A stretch of DNA of 64,000 nucleotides, taken from positions 124,001 through 188,000 of the forward strand of contig CACEXK010000001.1 of NCBI GenBank assembly GCA_902563505.1, written 5' to 3'. The stretch is from an uncultured Alphaproteobacteria bacterium (GTDB lineage Bacteria; Pseudomonadota; Alphaproteobacteria; Methylaequorales; Methylaequoraceae). The translations under genes were made by a program, and so were the position numbers. This document shows, piece after piece, positions 18,188 through 28,861 of the stretch (within the stretch, counting starts at the first letter, position 1; each line of letters opens with the position of its first letter). Under the pieces are notes generated by a model that ran no database searches, was not told where the DNA came from, and worked only from the letters and a program-made list of their open reading frames with translations.

Positions 18188-18652
18188 ATGGCAGGTTCAA
18201 TAAACAAAGTTATATTATTAGGGAGATTAGGCGGAGATCCTGAGATCCGTGTCTCCCAGGATGGTAATAAAATCGCAAAATTTTCTCTAGCAACCAGTGA
18301 AAATTGGAAAGATAAATCCACTAATGAAAAAAAAGAAAGAACTGAATGGCATAAGGTAGTGATTTTCTCTCCCGGACTTGCTGATATAACAGAAAAATAC
18401 CTTAAAAAAGGTTCTCTAATTTATTTAGAAGGACAAATAAGGTCAAGAAAATACACGGATCAATCAGGTGTGGAGAAATATATTACGGAGGTTGTGATTC
18501 AAGGCTATAATTCTAATTTAACAATGATTGATAATAGATCTTCTGATAATATAGAGGATATTTCTTCCCCAAGCATTGACAATCCAAAAAAATCAGATGC
18601 CAAAATTGAGGAATTCGAAGGTATTGATATTGAGGATGAAGTACCATTTTAA
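18188..18652 (+). CDS. ssb: Single-stranded DNA-binding protein
   Basis: A 154-residue OB-fold protein. The N-terminus MAGSINKVILLGRLGGDPEIR and the segments TEWHKVVIF and YLEGQIRSRKYTDQSG are characteristic. A short acidic linker leads to the partner-binding tip EDEVPF at the C-terminus. It coats ssDNA as a tetramer and recruits replication and repair proteins through the tip. It lies divergent from uvrA, its standard neighbour in Proteobacteria, and 11 bases upstream of gyrA. Length and tail are normal. Confidence 0.97.
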   Translation: MAGSINKVILLGRLGGDPEIRVSQDGNKIAKFSLATSENWKDKSTNEKKERTEWHKVVIFSPGLADITEKYLKKGSLIYLEGQIRSRKYTDQSGVEKYITEVVIQGYNSNLTMIDNRSSDNIEDISSPSIDNPKKSDAKIEEFEGIDIEDEVPF

Positions 18653-18663
18653 AGTTGTATTAA

Positions 18664-21318
18664 ATGATTGATGATTCTAATCCAGAAAATTTAGATAATT
18701 TAAAAGAAATTAAAAAAATAGATATCGAAAAAGAAATGCAAAATTCTTTTTTAGATTATGCTATGAGTGTAATTGTTTCTAGGGCACTTCCTGATGTTTG
18801 TGATGGCCTCAAACCAGTTCACAGAAGAATAATTTTTGCTATGAATGAAGCAGGCTATGTTTCCAGCAAACCCTCAAGAAAATCAGCTAGAATTGTTGGT
18901 GATGTAATGGGTAAATATCATCCTCACGGAGACTCTGCGATATATGATGCAATGGTGCGTCTGGCTCAAGAATTTAGTATGAGAGTCCCTTTAATTGAAG
19001 GTCAAGGCAACTTTGGTTCAATGGATGGAGATTCTGCTGCAGCAATGAGATATACTGAAGCCAGGTTATCCAATATTTCAAACTATTTAGTTAATGATAT
19101 AAATAATGAAACAGTAAGCTATAAAGAAAATTATGATGGTACAACACTTGAACCTGAATTACTCCCTGCTGAATTCCCAAATTTGCTAATTAATGGTTCT
19201 GAAGGTATTGCTGTCGGGATGGCAACAAAAATCCCACCTCATTGTCCAGATGAAATTATCCAGGCTTGTTGTAAAATCATTGAAAATCCTGAATTGTCTC
19301 AAGATGAACTTCTAGATTGTGTTAAAGGACCAGATTTTCCTACTGGTGGAATAATAGTCGGAAAAAATGGGATTAGAAGCGCTTATCTCACCGGCAAAGG
19401 TTCAATTTTAATAAGAGCAAAGACAATTATTGAAACATCAAAAAAAGGAAAAAATTCCATAGTAATTACAGAAATACCCTTTGCAATAAAAAAAGCTCAA
19501 CTTATTGAAAATATTGCCAAGGTTGCTAGAGATAAAGTAATAGATGGAATATCTGAACTTAGAGACGAATCTAACAGGGAAGGTGTAAGGGTTGTAATTA
19601 CTCTTAAAAAAGATGTTCAAACTGAGGTTATCTTAAATCAATTGTATAAATTTACATCTTTACAAACATCCTTTGGAATTAACATGTTAGCATTAAACAA
19701 GGGAGTGCCAGAACTTTTAAATTTAAAAAAATCTCTCGATCTTTTTTTGAATTTTAGAAAAGAGGTAATTTTTAAGAGGACAAAATTTCATTTAAAGAAA
19801 ACTAGAGAAAAAGCCCATATTTTACTAGGTTTAGTAATTGCCCTTCAGAATATAGATAAAGTTATTGAGACTATCAAATCATCAAAAGACACAAATGATG
19901 CTAAACAAAAGTTAGTTAATATTGGTTGGAATGTTCCTAAAGATGAGTTTATTAATAATTTTATAACTTCAGATAATCCTCACCTAATTAAAAATAATTC
20001 ATTTAATTTAACTGAGGATCAAGCTAAATCAATTTTGGAAATCAGGTTAAGCAGGTTAACAAGTCTTGAAAGAGACAAACTTGTTGACGACCTTAAAGAA
20101 TGTGTGAAATTAATTAAGAATTATCTAGATATATTATCATCAACTGAAAGACTTAATTCTGAATTATTAAAGGAATTAAAAGAAATTAATGAAAAAATTT
20201 CTTCTCCAAGAAGAACAGATATATCAGATGCTGAAGAAATCATAGATGATGAATCGTTAATTACATCTGAAGATGTAGTAGTTACACTTACGCATACGGG
20301 TTATATAAAAAGAGTTCCACTTAATTCATACAGAGCACAGAGAAGAGGTGGTAAAGGTCGGGCTGGAATGACAACAAAAGAAGAAGATTTTGTTAATGAA
20401 GTTTTTGTTGTTAATACTTTAACACCTTTACTCTTTTTTTCATCAATGGGAATCGTTTATAAGTTAAAAACCCATAAAATTCCTATTGGCAGCCCAACAT
20501 CTAAAGGTAAGGCTTTGGTTAACCTTTTGCCATTAAGATCGGGAGAGAAAATCTCAACTACCATGCCCTACAATCCGTCTGATGATAATAATAATATCAT
20601 TTTTGCAACCTCATCTGGAAATATTAGAAGGAATAAGTTAACTGATTTTCATAATATTAACGCCAATGGTAAAATTGCAATGAAACTTAAAGATAGTGAT
20701 AAACTCGTAAATGTTGTTACTTGCTCCGATAAATCAAATATTTTTCTTTCTACTAAGCTAGGTAAGTGTATAAGGTTTTCTTGCAGTGATATTAGAGTTT
20801 TCTCAGGAAGGTCATCTGTCGGTGTTAGAGGTGTAAAATTAGCAAAAAATGATTCTGTTATTTCTCTTGCAATTCTTAACGGAATTGATTTTGATGTTGA
20901 AGAAAGAAATGAATACCTAAAAATTTCTAATTCACTTAGGAAAGAGGAAAAAATTGAAATGGATCTATTATCTCAGGATAAATACGAGATTCTCCAAGAA
21001 AATGAAGAGTTTATTCTAAGCGTTACAGATAAAGGATATGGCAAACAAAGCTCAGCCTACGAGTATAGAAAAACTAATAGGGGTGGTGTTGGTATTGCAA
21101 ATATGCAACTAAGTGATAGAAATGGTTCTGAAGTTGTTGCTTCATTTCCTATTGTTAGAAGTGACCAATTAATGTTGGTTACAGACAAAGGAAAATTAAT
21201 CAGATGCCCTGTGAATGATATAAGAATTGCTGGAAGACAAACCCAAGGTGTAACTTTATTTAATGTTTCTGAGGAAGAAAAAGTAGTTTCAGTTGCTAAG
21301 TTAGAGGAAAATGAATAG
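18664..21318 (+). CDS. gyrA: DNA gyrase subunit A
   Basis: An 884-residue type IIA topoisomerase subunit. The catalytic tyrosine is Tyr130 in [11 protein letters not shown]. The quinolone-determining positions are Ser91 and Asp95 in [10 protein letters not shown], the sensitive-type residues. The C-terminal beta-pinwheel domain carries the GyrA box QRRGGKG, needed for DNA wrapping and negative supercoiling, which separates it from ParC. An acidic insertion, [10 protein letters not shown] to EILQENEEF, sits late in the pinwheel and is found in other alphaproteobacterial GyrA. With GyrB it introduces negative supercoils. It overlaps coaD by 8 bases. Confidence 0.97.
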   Translation: MIDDSNPENLDNLKEIKKIDIEKEMQNSFLDYAMSVIVSRALPDVCDGLKPVHRRIIFAMNEAGYVSSKPSRKSARIVGDVMGKYHPHGDSAIYDAMVRLAQEFSMRVPLIEGQGNFGSMDGDSAAAMRYTEARLSNISNYLVNDINNETVSYKENYDGTTLEPELLPAEFPNLLINGSEGIAVGMATKIPPHCPDEIIQACCKIIENPELSQDELLDCVKGPDFPTGGIIVGKNGIRSAYLTGKGSILIRAKTIIETSKKGKNSIVITEIPFAIKKAQLIENIAKVARDKVIDGISELRDESNREGVRVVITLKKDVQTEVILNQLYKFTSLQTSFGINMLALNKGVPELLNLKKSLDLFLNFRKEVIFKRTKFHLKKTREKAHILLGLVIALQNIDKVIETIKSSKDTNDAKQKLVNIGWNVPKDEFINNFITSDNPHLIKNNSFNLTEDQAKSILEIRLSRLTSLERDKLVDDLKECVKLIKNYLDILSSTERLNSELLKELKEINEKISSPRRTDISDAEEIIDDESLITSEDVVVTLTHTGYIKRVPLNSYRAQRRGGKGRAGMTTKEEDFVNEVFVVNTLTPLLFFSSMGIVYKLKTHKIPIGSPTSKGKALVNLLPLRSGEKISTTMPYNPSDDNNNIIFATSSGNIRRNKLTDFHNINANGKIAMKLKDSDKLVNVVTCSDKSNIFLSTKLGKCIRFSCSDIRVFSGRSSVGVRGVKLAKNDSVISLAILNGIDFDVEERNEYLKISNSLRKEEKIEMDLLSQDKYEILQENEEFILSVTDKGYGKQSSAYEYRKTNRGGVGIANMQLSDRNGSEVVASFPIVRSDQLMLVTDKGKLIRCPVNDIRIAGRQTQGVTLFNVSEEEKVVSVAKLEENE

Positions 21319-21823
21319 CAATATAATTACTGGAATTTATCCTGGAACATTTGATCCGGTTACATTAGGTCACTTGGACATAATTTTTCGTGCTACACAC
21401 ATAGTAAACAAATTAATAATTAGTGTAGCAAAAAATGTTCATAAAAGACCTTTTTTTACAATTGAAGAAAGAATTCTAATGATTAAAAGGTCTTTGAAAG
21501 AGATAGATACCAATAATTGTGTGATCGAAGTAGTTGGTTTTGATAAATTACTTGTAGATCACGCAAGAAAATCTGAAGCAAAGGTTATAATTAGAGGCTT
21601 GAGAGCTGTGGCAGACTTTGAATACGAGTTCCAAATGGCAGGAATGAATTCAAAGTTAGGCCCAGAAATAGAAACTATCTTTTTAATGGCATCAGAAAGT
21701 CTTCAACTTACTTCTGCAAGATTTGTAAAAGAAGTTGCCTTTTATAAAGGTGAAATAAAGAATTTTGTTCCCAAGAATGTTATCAAAATGTTTAAAGAAA
21801 AAATGAAAGGAAAAAAAAAATGA
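21311..21823 (+). CDS. coaD: Phosphopantetheine adenylyltransferase
   Basis: A 170-residue nucleotidyltransferase with the N-terminal [17 protein letters not shown], where TLGH is the (H/T)xGH nucleotide-binding motif. The conserved [20 protein letters not shown] and the C-terminal [11 protein letters not shown] (usually SSTxxKE) are also present. It converts 4'-phosphopantetheine and ATP to dephospho-CoA in coenzyme A synthesis. It starts within the end of gyrA and overlaps the cyclophilin gene by four bases. The gyrA-coaD-ppi order is standard for Alphaproteobacteria. Confidence 0.96.
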   Translation: MNSNIITGIYPGTFDPVTLGHLDIIFRATHIVNKLIISVAKNVHKRPFFTIEERILMIKRSLKEIDTNNCVIEVVGFDKLLVDHARKSEAKVIIRGLRAVADFEYEFQMAGMNSKLGPEIETIFLMASESLQLTSARFVKEVAFYKGEIKNFVPKNVIKMFKEKMKGKKK

Positions 21824-22350
21824 AATCTTTAATAAAAAAAATATTTTTTTCGTTATTTAGTTTTGTATTTTTTAGTAGTTCTAACTCAGCTGAAAAACCC
21901 ACAATTCACATGCTTTTGGATAAAGGCTTGGTTGTGATTGAAACATTTCCTGATAAAGCACCAAATACTGTTGCCAGAGTTGTTGAACTTAGCAAATCAG
22001 GTTTTTATGATGGATTGACTTTTCATAGAGTTATTTCTGGTTTTATGGCTCAAGGAGGTGACCCTAACGGAAATGGAACAGGTGGAAGTGGGAAAAATAT
22101 TAAAGCAGAATTTAATGATTTAAAGCATGAAAGAGGGGTTGTTTCAATGGCAAGAAGTAATGACCCTGATTCTGCTGACAGTCAATTTTTTATCTGTTAT
22201 GATAAGCATCCTTTTCTTGACGGACAATACACCGCATGGGGAAAAGTCATTGAGGGTATGAATATAATAGATAGGATTCCTGCTGGAAAGGGAGAAAACG
22301 GCCAAGTATTAGGAAATGCAACTAAAATTATTACTATGAGAGTTAGATGA
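21820..22350 (+). CDS. ppiA: Exported cyclophilin-type peptidyl-prolyl isomerase
   Basis: A 176-residue protein with an N-terminal signal peptide (about residues 1-23, hydrophobic FFSLFSFVFFSSSNSA). The cyclophilin domain shows FHRVISGFMAQGGDPNGNG, SQFFICYDKHPFLDGQY and AWGKVIEGM. It catalyses cis-trans isomerisation of proline peptide bonds; the signal points to the periplasm. The catalytic Arg is in FHRV. It overlaps coaD by four bases. The tRNA-Lys gene lies 64 bases downstream. Confidence 0.93.
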   Translation: MKSLIKKIFFSLFSFVFFSSSNSAEKPTIHMLLDKGLVVIETFPDKAPNTVARVVELSKSGFYDGLTFHRVISGFMAQGGDPNGNGTGGSGKNIKAEFNDLKHERGVVSMARSNDPDSADSQFFICYDKHPFLDGQYTAWGKVIEGMNIIDRIPAGKGENGQVLGNATKIITMRVR

Positions 22351-22414
22351 TTTTTTCAATTTTTAGTTGTTTATTAAAAGATATTTCATTATATCCTATA
22401 ATTATTACTAATAA

Positions 22415-22490
22415 GCGCCCGTAGCTCAGCTGGTAGAGCACTCCCCTTTTAAGGGAGTTGTCATGAGTTCGAACCTCATCGGGCGTGCCA
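22415..22490 (+). tRNA. tRNA-Lys (anticodon TTT)
   Basis: The 76-base cloverleaf has acceptor stem GCGCCCG paired with CGGGCGT (terminal G-U), a D arm GCTC...GAGC, an anticodon stem CTCCC/GGGAG with loop CTTTTAA, and a TTCGAAC T-loop. The anticodon TTT is at 22448-22450. The 3' CCA is encoded. The gene stands alone between the cyclophilin and DUF502 genes. Confidence 0.97.
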
Positions 22491-22504
22491 CAATTTAAAG
22501 CTAT

Positions 22505-23128
22505 ATGTTTGCCAAGATAAAAAATTATTTTCTTACCGGTATATTAGTAACAGCACCAGTAGTTATCACATTTTGGATTGTATTTTCATTAGTTAAATTA
22601 TTTGATCAGTTGATCACACCAATAATACCACCTTATATTAACCCAAATTTTTATTTACCAAGAGATGTTCCAGGTCTTGGACTGATCGTCTTATTTGCTT
22701 TTTTAGTTTTCATTGGATTTATAACTGCTAATTTTTTTGGTTCATATGTTTTGAAAAAAACAGAGTTAGTAATTCAAAAAATACCTTTAATTAAAGTTTT
22801 TTATAAAACTATTAAACAAATTTTAGAAACATTACTTAAAAATAATTCTAATGCTTTCAGAGAAGCTGTATTGCTTGAATACCCTAGAAAAGGAGTTTGG
22901 GTAATAGGTTTTACAACTGGAGAAGTGAAAGGGGCTGTAAAAAATAAAATTAAAATTAGTATGATAAATGTATTTGTCCCAACAACACCTAATCCAACAT
23001 CAGGTTTTTTATTGATGGTACCAAAAAGTCAAATAAAGTATCTAAATGTTAAAGTTGATGACGCAATAAAAACAATAGTTTCTGCAGGAATTATTCAACT
23101 TGACGCTAAGCCGAAAGATAATTCTTGA
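22505..23128 (+). CDS. DUF502-family membrane protein
   Basis: A 207-residue inner-membrane protein with two N-terminal helices (about 9-31 and 58-80). Its start KNYFLTGILVTAPVVITFW matches the DUF502 (COG2928) signature, as do IPLIKVFYKTIKQILETL, GVWVIGFTTGE and VFVPTTPNPTSGFLLMVP. The family is widespread in bacteria; related plant proteins are membrane-trafficking associated, but bacterial function is unknown. It is convergent with recG, the two coding ends overlapping by 23 bases. In Alphaproteobacteria this neighbourhood (DUF502-recG-sdhE-mfd) is conserved. Confidence 0.9.
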   Translation: MFAKIKNYFLTGILVTAPVVITFWIVFSLVKLFDQLITPIIPPYINPNFYLPRDVPGLGLIVLFAFLVFIGFITANFFGSYVLKKTELVIQKIPLIKVFYKTIKQILETLLKNNSNAFREAVLLEYPRKGVWVIGFTTGEVKGAVKNKIKISMINVFVPTTPNPTSGFLLMVPKSQIKYLNVKVDDAIKTIVSAGIIQLDAKPKDNS

Positions 23129-25169
23129 AACTATTATCTTTATAAAAACTGTTAATCAAAAAGGAAATTGTTTTTTTGTAATTGTTAGTATCCGTAAGAA
23201 GAATTTCGCAATTTTCTTTTACTTTTTCAATTAATTCTAAATCATTAAACGGATCAAAAAATTTCCATTTTGGCAAACCAGATTGATTTGTTCCCAATAA
23301 ATCGCCAGAACCTCTCAAGAAAAGATCTTTCTCAGCTATTTTAAAACCATCATCATATTGCTTAAGTATTAATAATCTATTCTTAGCTAAGTCAGTTAAT
23401 TTATAGTTATGAATTAATACAAAATTCGACAGTTTATCACTTCTTGATATTCTTCCTCTCAACTGATGAAGTTGAGCGAGTCCAAATTTATTTGCTTCTT
23501 CAACTATCATTAAGGTTGCTGATGGGATATTGATGCCAACCTCAATGACAGTGGTGGAAATAAGTATTTTTGTTTTTTTTTCCTTAAAATCCTTCATATT
23601 ATTGAGTATTTCTTCTTTATTCATTTTCCCGTGAATAATGCCTACTTTCGACCCAAATATTTTTTTTAAAAACTCGTAACGAGTTTTTACAGTTTCTTTG
23701 TCACTATCAATATCAATAATATCTTCTCCGATATTAGGTAAAATCCAGAAGATTTGCTCTTGTTTCTCTAATTTTCTTTTTATCCCAGAAATAAGATTTT
23801 CAATTTGTTTGTCGCTAATTATCGAAGTCGTAACTTCTTTTCTTCCTTTAGGCTTTGTTTTAATATTTGAAACTTTAATTTCTCCGTACATCACAAATGA
23901 TAAACTTCTTGGAATCGGCGTTGCTGACATTATCAAAGTATGACAATCAATTGATTTTTCAATTAAGTTTATTCTTTGTTTAACGCCAAACTTGTGTTGT
24001 TCATCAATTACAATTATTCCTAAATTTTTAAATTTTATAGCTTTGTTATATACTGAATGAGTGCCAATCAAAATCTTAATTTTATCATTCTTTATATCTT
24101 CATAAATTCTTTCTTTTTGTTTTGTATTCCCAGTCAATAATTCAATTTTTATATCTTTAAAATATTTCTCAAAGTATTCTAAATGTTGTTTAGCTAATAA
24201 TTCAGTTGGAACCATCAGAACAGCTTGACAACCTGAATTAACACAATCGGCAATTGCTAGTAACGAAATAATTGTTTTTCCTGATCCAACATCCCCTTGA
24301 ATTAATCTATACATCTTCTCATTTCCCATCAAATCCCTCTTGATCTCTTTAAATGTATTTTTTTGATCCTCAGTCAACTCAAAATCTAATTTGTTCAAAA
24401 TATTATTTGAAAAAGAAAAATCTGAAATTTTTAAGAAATTCTTTTGCTTTGTTTTTTTTTTTAATTTATTAAAAATTAAAAAATTTGATAGAAGTTCATC
24501 GAAAGCTAATCTTTTTCTCCACTTTTCAGATAAATTTAGTTTTGTATTAATTGGTGGTGTATGTAAGTTATTTATTGAATCTTTGAAAGAAACCCAGTCT
24601 TTTTGCAAAAACTTTTTTAATATCCATTCTTTGGGAAAATTATAATTATTGAAAATTTTTAAATTTTTTTTTACTAAATTTCTAAATAACTTCTTATTTA
24701 TTTTTTTTCTTGCTAAATTATATATTGGCTCTATTTCTTCAAACTCATTTAATTTATATTTATCTAGAATATTTAATGGATGAATGAATTGAAAAGAATT
24801 AGAAAAAAACTGCAATTTTCCAGTTATTCTATAGGTATTATTGATTAAAAGTTTTTGTTTTAAAAAATCTTTGTAAATATTAAAATAAAGTAAATTTATT
24901 TCTTGTTTTGATTCAATCTGACCAACTACTTTGTATGGAGATTTTTTATTGTAATTTTGCAAATGTTTTATAATTTTAACATCAAGAGTTATAATTTTAT
25001 TTATATCATTTACATTGAAATCAGTTCTTAAATTATTTCTATTTATTCCCAAAGGAAAATGTACAAGCGTATCAATTATTCTTGAACCAAAATATTCCTT
25101 TACATTATTTAGAAAAATAGTTTTTTTATTATCTAAATTACTAAAAATATTTATTTTTATAATATTCAT
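23106..25169 (-). CDS. recG: ATP-dependent DNA helicase RecG
   Basis: A 687-residue SF2 helicase. An N-terminal OB/wedge domain (about 50-150) is followed by the motor domains: Walker A LIQGDVGSGKT, the DEQH box IVIDEQHKFGVKQR, motif III MSATPIPR, and motif VI LRGRISRS. The C-terminal SGDLLGTNQSG is the RecG GTxQSG block. The enzyme rewinds stalled forks and branch-migrates junctions. The N-terminus is AT-rich and divergent but full length. It is divergent from sdhE, with 49 bases between starts, and overlaps DUF502 at the 3' end. Confidence 0.96.
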   Translation of the reverse strand: MNIIKINIFSNLDNKKTIFLNNVKEYFGSRIIDTLVHFPLGINRNNLRTDFNVNDINKIITLDVKIIKHLQNYNKKSPYKVVGQIESKQEINLLYFNIYKDFLKQKLLINNTYRITGKLQFFSNSFQFIHPLNILDKYKLNEFEEIEPIYNLARKKINKKLFRNLVKKNLKIFNNYNFPKEWILKKFLQKDWVSFKDSINNLHTPPINTKLNLSEKWRKRLAFDELLSNFLIFNKLKKKTKQKNFLKISDFSFSNNILNKLDFELTEDQKNTFKEIKRDLMGNEKMYRLIQGDVGSGKTIISLLAIADCVNSGCQAVLMVPTELLAKQHLEYFEKYFKDIKIELLTGNTKQKERIYEDIKNDKIKILIGTHSVYNKAIKFKNLGIIVIDEQHKFGVKQRINLIEKSIDCHTLIMSATPIPRSLSFVMYGEIKVSNIKTKPKGRKEVTTSIISDKQIENLISGIKRKLEKQEQIFWILPNIGEDIIDIDSDKETVKTRYEFLKKIFGSKVGIIHGKMNKEEILNNMKDFKEKKTKILISTTVIEVGINIPSATLMIVEEANKFGLAQLHQLRGRISRSDKLSNFVLIHNYKLTDLAKNRLLILKQYDDGFKIAEKDLFLRGSGDLLGTNQSGLPKWKFFDPFNDLELIEKVKENCEILLTDTNNYKKTISFLINSFYKDNSFKNYLSA

Positions 25170-25218
25170 GAAAAATTATTATTATCTATTAATTTATAAA
25201 TAATAATAAACATTAACT

Positions 25219-25476
25219 ATGAATAAAAATTTTAAAAAAAAAATTTTACATCGATCAAAATACAGAGGTATCAAAGAATTAGATATTATCTTTGAAAGGT
25301 TTGTAAGTAAAATTGAGGGAGAAATCTCTAATGACGAATTGGTTGAGCTTGAGCAAATACTGAATCTTCCTGATAATGAATTACTTAACATAATTTTAAA
25401 GAAAAAAGATCCACCTGCTAATTTGAAAAATGGAATATTAAAAAAACTTTTGCAATTTTGTAATGCACGAATCTAA
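25219..25476 (+). CDS. sdhE: FAD assembly factor SdhE (Sdh5 family)
   Basis: An 85-residue protein with the diagnostic RGxxE motif as SKYRGIKELD (about 13-22), followed by a helical bundle including DELVELEQILNLPDNELLN. SdhE/Sdh5 promotes covalent attachment of FAD to succinate dehydrogenase and related flavoproteins. Length and motif agree with the family. It sits between recG and mfd, overlapping the mfd start by 14 bases, the standard alphaproteobacterial arrangement. Confidence 0.92.
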   Translation: MNKNFKKKILHRSKYRGIKELDIIFERFVSKIEGEISNDELVELEQILNLPDNELLNIILKKKDPPANLKNGILKKLLQFCNARI

Positions 25477-28400
25477 ACTAGAAAATACCAAATATTTTAA
25501 GCTAAAAAAAAATAATAGTGTTAGTGAGTCTTCATTACCTTTATTTCTTATCTTAGCATGTGAGAAATTAAAAAGAATTGCTTTTTTTACCAATAATACT
25601 AAATCAATGATTGATTTGAAGATAGAAATTAAATCTTTTGGTTCAAATATTGAAGTTTTAACATTTCCAGATTTTGATTGTGACTTTTTTTCAAATATAT
25701 CACCAACTAAAGAAATTTTATCTGAAAGAATAAAAACACTATACAAGATATTATTCCCAAAAAATAAGAAAATTATTTTTATAGGTTCTTACAGCTCTTT
25801 AATTTCTAAAACAATTCTTAGAGAAGATCTAGAAAAAAAAAAAATTACTTTAAAAAAAAAATGTTCAAAAAGTTTTGAAGAAATCAAAGACTTTTTAATA
25901 AATAATATGTATGAAAGAGTTGATTTTGTAAGAAGCAAGGGTGAATTTTCAATTAGAGGAGATATAATTGATATATTTTCTCCAAATAATAATAACCCAG
26001 CTCGAATATTATTTGATTTCGATCATATCGAAAGTATAAGTTTTTTTGATATTGAGAGTCAAAAGTCTAATAATAAAGTTAATTCTTACGATCTTTTTCC
26101 TGCATCTGAGATTATTTTTAATGATAAATCAATAAAAAATTTCAGAGAATTATACAGAAAGATGGGCTTCACCGATAGAAACGAGTATTACAAATCTATT
26201 TCTAATAATATTTTTTTACCTGGAAGAGATCAATTTTATCCAATTTTATATAATAAATATGATTCAATTATTTCATTTCTAAATAATTATAGTTTTTTTT
26301 TTGAAAGTGATTTTAAAGAAATGTTTTCTATGAATTATAGTAAAATTGAAAGTCAAATTATTGAATCAACAAATTTCAAACTATCTGAATTTGAATTTTA
26401 TTTAAAAAAAAATGATTTTCTAGATAAAATTAAATCTATTAACAAACTATATCTAATTTATCAATCTATCACTAACCCTGAATTTAATACTTTTTCTGAA
26501 GATATTTTTTTCACAAATAATAAAAATAAGAATTTAAGTAAGATTATTTCTGAAATTAAATTATATCATAAAAACAAATATATCTTTTGTTCAAATACTA
26601 TGGCAAATACAAAAAAAATTTCAAAGATTTTAGATGAAAATTCAATTAACTTCTCAAAGTATCCTTCAATAAACGAACAAATTTTCTTTAATGATAATAA
26701 AAAAGTATTGATTTTAAATTGCTCCTTAAAACATAGTTTTGAATTTGAAAAATCAGATAGTCAGAAAATAAATTTTTTATCGGAAAATGACTTTTTTGAA
26801 AAAATAGTTAAAAGGAAAACCACCAATAAGGAAAATGATGATAATATAATTAGTGAATTCACAAAATTAAATTTAGGAGATTATGTTGTTCATATAGACC
26901 ATGGTATAGGGAAATTTAATGGATTAATAAGTAAATCTATCAATGAACTTGAACAAGATTTTATCGAAATTCTTTATCAAAATAATGATAAATTACTTAT
27001 TCCAGTAGAAAATTTAGAGTTAATTTCAAAATTTGGTCCAACAAATCAAAATGTTACGCTCGATAAGCTTGGTCTTCAGAATTGGCAATTCCGGAAAGCT
27101 TCAGTAAAAAAGAAAATTAATAATATAGCTGAAGAGCTAATAAAAACGGCAGCCAAAAGAGAACTTCAAAAAGGCGACAAAATGATTTTTAACAAATTAG
27201 AATATGAATCCTTTGCCTCTGAGTTTGAGTTTACTGAAACATCTGATCAAATAAAATCAATCAATCAAATTGAAGAAGATTTACTATCAGGAAAACCTAT
27301 GGATCGACTTATTTGTGGTGATGTTGGTTTTGGAAAGACAGAGATTGCAATGAGAGCAGCTTTTATGACAATGTCATCTGGCTATCAAGTTGCTATGATT
27401 TGTCCAAAAGTTTTGTTAGCAAATCAACATATAAAAACTTTTTTAAAAAGATTTCTTAAGTTTAATTATAAAATTGAAGTAATTTCGAGATTCAAAAGCT
27501 CAAAAGAAAAATCTGAAATTAAAACAAATATTAAAAATGGAACAGTTGACTGTATTATTGGAACTCACTCAATTTTGTCAAAAGATGTAGAATTTAAAAA
27601 CTTAGGGTTGATAATAGTCGATGAAGAGCAAAGTTTTGGAGTTCAACAAAAAGAAAAACTGAAAAAGTTAAAGCCAAAAGTTCATATTTTGACTCTGAGC
27701 GCAACTCCAATTCCCAGAACTCTGCAGTCCTCCATATTTAAGATACGAGACATTTCTCTTATTAAGACCCCTCCAATTGATAGATTAAATGTAAAAACTT
27801 TTTTAACAATTTATGAAGATTGCTCAATAAAAAAAATAGTAAATAATGAGCTTAATAGGAATGGGCAAATATTTTATGTAACACCAAGAATATCAGATAT
27901 TGAAAATTTAAAAAAAAAAATACTTAAATTATTTCCTGGAGTAATTATTTCTGTAATTCACGGAAAACTTAAAAATTCTGAGGTTGAAAGAATCTATGAT
28001 GATTTCTATAGAAAAAAGATTCAAATTCTCATATCAACTGCAATAATTGAGTCAGGTTTAGATTTATCTAATGTTAACACAATTCTTATTGAAAAACCTT
28101 ATATGTTCGGACTTTCTCAACTCTATCAATTGAGGGGTAGGGTTGGAAGATCCTCAATACAGGGATATGCTTATTTGGTTTTGGAAAAAAACTTAAAGAT
28201 TGATGAGAACTCTATAAATAGATTGAAAATTATATCGAAAATCACACAGTTGGGAGCAGGCTTTTCTATAGCTTCAAATGATTTAGATCTAAGAGGTGGA
28301 GGGAATATTATCGGTTCTCAACAATCTGGTCACATAAAAGAAGTTGGAATAGAGTTATATTACAAAATGGTTAATGAAATAATAAGTGAGATTAAAAATG

Positions 28401-28861
28401 AACCACACGATGATTTGGCTTGGTCACCTCAAATTAATTTAGGTTTTTCATTGAAAATTTCTGAAAAATATATCAACGATTTAGACTTGAGAATGAATAT
28501 TTATAAAAAGATGTCTAATATAAATGAAATAGAAGACTTAAAAGAGATGTTTGCAGATCTTACAGATAGATTTGGGAAGCTTCCTAATTCTTTTGAAAAT
28601 ATATCTGATATAATGGAGATAAAAATTTTGTCAAAAAAACTTAAAATAAAAAAAATTGATATTTGTCCTTCTGGATTTGTAATTGAATTTAGGAATCAGA
28701 ATAAACAAAAAATTGATAAACTATTAGAATTAGTTAATCTATTCCCAAAGAAAATAAAATTAATACCAGATTCAAAATTAATGTATATTACTTCTAAACA
28801 AGAAAAGTTAGAGAAAATAGTTGAAATGAAAGTTTTTTTAAATCAATTGATAAAAAATTAA
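25463..28861 (+). CDS. mfd: Transcription-repair coupling factor
   Basis: An 1132-residue protein. A UvrB-like N-terminal region is followed by the RNA-polymerase-interacting domain (LGDYVVHIDHGIGKFNG, about 470-485), then an SF2 translocase with Walker A CGDVGFGKTE, DEEQ box IVDEEQSFG, TLSATPIPRTL and LRGRVGRS, and finally GNIIGSQQSGHIKEVG with a C-terminal TRCF domain. Mfd removes stalled RNA polymerase and recruits UvrA. The N-terminal half is unusually rich in Lys/Asn/Phe, reflecting AT drift. The start lies inside sdhE; the stop shares a base with the next gene's ATG. Confidence 0.96.
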   Translation: MHESKLENTKYFKLKKNNSVSESSLPLFLILACEKLKRIAFFTNNTKSMIDLKIEIKSFGSNIEVLTFPDFDCDFFSNISPTKEILSERIKTLYKILFPKNKKIIFIGSYSSLISKTILREDLEKKKITLKKKCSKSFEEIKDFLINNMYERVDFVRSKGEFSIRGDIIDIFSPNNNNPARILFDFDHIESISFFDIESQKSNNKVNSYDLFPASEIIFNDKSIKNFRELYRKMGFTDRNEYYKSISNNIFLPGRDQFYPILYNKYDSIISFLNNYSFFFESDFKEMFSMNYSKIESQIIESTNFKLSEFEFYLKKNDFLDKIKSINKLYLIYQSITNPEFNTFSEDIFFTNNKNKNLSKIISEIKLYHKNKYIFCSNTMANTKKISKILDENSINFSKYPSINEQIFFNDNKKVLILNCSLKHSFEFEKSDSQKINFLSENDFFEKIVKRKTTNKENDDNIISEFTKLNLGDYVVHIDHGIGKFNGLISKSINELEQDFIEILYQNNDKLLIPVENLELISKFGPTNQNVTLDKLGLQNWQFRKASVKKKINNIAEELIKTAAKRELQKGDKMIFNKLEYESFASEFEFTETSDQIKSINQIEEDLLSGKPMDRLICGDVGFGKTEIAMRAAFMTMSSGYQVAMICPKVLLANQHIKTFLKRFLKFNYKIEVISRFKSSKEKSEIKTNIKNGTVDCIIGTHSILSKDVEFKNLGLIIVDEEQSFGVQQKEKLKKLKPKVHILTLSATPIPRTLQSSIFKIRDISLIKTPPIDRLNVKTFLTIYEDCSIKKIVNNELNRNGQIFYVTPRISDIENLKKKILKLFPGVIISVIHGKLKNSEVERIYDDFYRKKIQILISTAIIESGLDLSNVNTILIEKPYMFGLSQLYQLRGRVGRSSIQGYAYLVLEKNLKIDENSINRLKIISKITQLGAGFSIASNDLDLRGGGNIIGSQQSGHIKEVGIELYYKMVNEIISEIKNEPHDDLAWSPQINLGFSLKISEKYINDLDLRMNIYKKMSNINEIEDLKEMFADLTDRFGKLPNSFENISDIMEIKILSKKLKIKKIDICPSGFVIEFRNQNKQKIDKLLELVNLFPKKIKLIPDSKLMYITSKQEKLEKIVEMKVFLNQLIKN